DNA of 64,000 bases from Spirosoma sordidisoli. Lineage in GTDB: Bacteria > Bacteroidota > Bacteroidia > Cytophagales > Spirosomataceae. The notes beneath the pieces were generated by a model. That model made no database searches. It was not told the origin of the DNA and saw only the letters and a program-made list of their open reading frames with translations. This document shows, one piece after another, positions 62,589-64,000 of this stretch. The translations under genes and the position numbers were made by a program. Position 1 is the stretch's first letter. Every line of letters begins with the position of its first letter. Location of the stretch: assembly GCF_004138325.1 (NCBI RefSeq), contig NZ_SBLB01000003.1, positions 658,718 through 722,717 on the forward strand, written 5' to 3'.

Positions 62589-63779
62589 ATGCAACGTTTT
62601 ATTTTCTCTACAACGGCTACGTATGTTGTGCTGGCGGGGCTTGCTGTGTTCGGTTGCCGTTCCGACCGCGATGTTAACCCTACGTTTTCGGCCGACTGTC
62701 TTGTTAAGGCTTCGCCGAATAACGGCCAGGCCATCGCGGGTTCGTACATCGTCACGTACCAGCCTGAGCAGTCGCTGCCCGGCTCGCCCAACGCCCGGAT
62801 AAGTGCCGCCCGCGCCGGGATTGACCAGCTACTGGCTCGCCACCGCATCGAAGACGATGCGCCGGAGCTGCTGGCCTCCACGGAGCAGACCAGTTTCCTG
62901 GCCCATCTGTCCGCTGCCGAAGCCAAGCAGCTCCGGCAGGACCCGACCGTTTCTATGGTCGAGCCAGATCGGATTATGTCGATTTGCAACTGCGTCGATG
63001 TGGCCGCGCCCAGCACCGTGTACTGGAACGTTCAGCAGACCGGCTACGGTCGGGGCGATTTGCAGACCGGCAAAACGGTTTGGGTAGTCGATACTGGCAT
63101 TGACCTCGACCACCCCGATCTGAACGTCGACACGGAGCGTAGCCGCTCGTTTGTGAGTGGGGTTATCTCGGCCGACGATCAGAACGGGCACGGCACCCAC
63201 GTAGCCGGCATTATCGGCGCCCGGAATAACGGCGTTGGGGTAACGGGGGTGGCTTCGGGGGCACGGCTGGTAGCGTTGAAAGTGCTCAACCAGCTGGGCG
63301 AAGGGCGGCTATCGGGTATTATTCAGGCCGTAAACTATGTTCGTCAGAATGGCAAAGCCGGTGATGTCGTGAACCTGAGCCTGGGTGGCGAGGGGGTATC
63401 GGTAACGCTGGAAAACGCCATCCGGCAGGCAGCCAACAGCGGTATCCTGTTCGCCATCGCAGCCGGCAATGACGGCCAGAACGCCAACGAAGCCACTCCC
63501 GCCCGGCTCAATACTACCAACGTCTTCACCGTATCGGCTATGGACCGAACCAATCGGTTTGCCAGCTTCTCCAACTACGGCTCCAGCGTTGACGTTTGTG
63601 CCTACGGGGTTCGTATCACCTCGACCTACAAGGATGGCCGGTACGCGGTTCTGAGTGGTACCAGCATGGCAGCTCCGCACGTGGCCGGCCTGTTGCTGAT
63701 CCGGGGCAGCAAACTCCCAACGCGCGGCTTCGTCACCGGCGACCCAGACGGCACGCCGGACCCTATTGCCGGCGAGTAA
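62589..63779 (+). CDS. S8-family subtilisin-like serine protease, lipoprotein
   Basis: 396 residues. The signal peptide ends in a lipobox (LAVFGC). An I9-type propeptide (about 48-130) has GSYIVTYQPEQSL and VSMVEPDRIMS. The catalytic triad is D168 (WVVDTGIDLDHPDL), H201 (NGHGTHVAGIIGA) and S359 (LSGTSMAAPHVAGLLL), with the oxyanion asparagine in FAIAAGNDGQN. The protein ends soon after the catalytic domain. A lipid anchor would hold the mature enzyme at a membrane after propeptide removal. A strong terminator follows. Confidence 0.95.
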   Translation: MQRFIFSTTATYVVLAGLAVFGCRSDRDVNPTFSADCLVKASPNNGQAIAGSYIVTYQPEQSLPGSPNARISAARAGIDQLLARHRIEDDAPELLASTEQTSFLAHLSAAEAKQLRQDPTVSMVEPDRIMSICNCVDVAAPSTVYWNVQQTGYGRGDLQTGKTVWVVDTGIDLDHPDLNVDTERSRSFVSGVISADDQNGHGTHVAGIIGARNNGVGVTGVASGARLVALKVLNQLGEGRLSGIIQAVNYVRQNGKAGDVVNLSLGGEGVSVTLENAIRQAANSGILFAIAAGNDGQNANEATPARLNTTNVFTVSAMDRTNRFASFSNYGSSVDVCAYGVRITSTYKDGRYAVLSGTSMAAPHVAGLLLIRGSKLPTRGFVTGDPDGTPDPIAGE

Positions 63780-63829
63780 ATACGTTTAAACGCAGAGGAC
63801 GGAAACCCAATTAGTACAGAACGTTTCTT

Positions 63830-63873
63830 AGAAAAGAAGCATATACTGAAAGTTCAGTATATGCTTCTTTTCT
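63830..63873 (+). terminator. Terminator of the S8 protease gene
   Basis: Perfect 20-base stem (63830-63849 with 63854-63873) with a four-base loop and T-rich end. The remaining 63874-64000 has no gene; a nine-base inverted repeat (63951-63959 with 63972-63980) is present. Confidence 0.88.
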
Positions 63874-64000
63874 AACATGAGTCATCCCGAATTTTGAGTG
63901 ATGGCAAAGACTACCATCAAGGCATTCGAGATAGCTACCCGTAACCGATAAATCGGCACTGAAGCAGTTCGGTGCCGATTGCCGGTTCTGGGTACCCAGC

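Noticed and set aside
63874..64000. Possible start of a new gene at the right edge
   Set aside because: The plus-strand ATGs at 63877 and 63901 run into stop codons after a few residues, and no minus-strand frame is convincing.

Overview
The window looks like chromosomal DNA of a GC-rich Bacteroidota, most likely a Cytophagales member near Spirosoma. This is inferred from a SusC/SusD pair, a hybrid two-component regulator with an AraC output domain, many Bacteroidota-type promoters (TTG plus TAnnTTTG) and the general gene repertoire. I saw no rRNA, tRNA, CRISPR array, prophage or insertion sequence. Coding density is high, and many genes end in strong hairpins, several of them shared between convergent genes.

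Layout. 1-2766: an exported caspase-like protease (cut by the window edge) downstream of an exported TPR plus Ppx/actin-fold protein. 2767-3514: no convincing gene. 3515-4279: a metallo-beta-lactamase-fold hydrolase. 4629-14242: the most striking block, all on the plus strand: FHA protein, a 27-residue membrane peptide, PP2C phosphatase, Ser/Thr kinase, a 1325-residue protein joining a RodA/FtsW (SEDS) glycosyltransferase to a class B penicillin-binding protein, and a second FHA protein. The content recalls the actinobacterial fhaA-fhaB-pstP-rodA-pbpA-pknA-pknB locus, but polymerase and transpeptidase are one polypeptide. I infer a phospho-regulated peptidoglycan synthase.

14243-23356: a glycan-utilisation locus: SusD, SusC, a GH29 alpha-L-fucosidase, a zinc-dependent dehydrogenase and a divergent AraC-type regulator. 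A 19-base motif occurs upstream of susC and again between the regulator and the dehydrogenase, suggesting one regulon. 23408-31227: a soluble REC-kinase-REC-AraC regulator, a small exported protein, a SolA-like flavin oxidase, deoC with its GntR-type regulator (operator and promoter overlap), a lipoprotein and an XRE/DUF955-type regulator.

31345-44338: aconitase, a two-CHRD-domain lipoprotein, DNA topoisomerase I, a GH20 hexosaminidase, a sirtuin, an endonuclease III-like protein, two paralogous membrane-anchored helix-hairpin-helix proteins and an OmpA-family protein. 44594-50810: an unrecognised lipoprotein, a polytopic membrane protein, threonine aldolase and a GNAT-nitrilase fusion; the last three overlap and probably form an operon. 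50861-63779: a DUF2809 protein, an Rrf2 regulator with an NAD(P)-binding oxidoreductase, GDPD phosphodiesterase, a small acidic protein, an LLM flavin oxidoreductase, a membrane-fused spermidine-synthase-like protein, leuS, another polytopic membrane protein and a subtilisin-like lipoprotein. A dispersed palindromic repeat occurs twice, near 5.9 kb and 33.9 kb.
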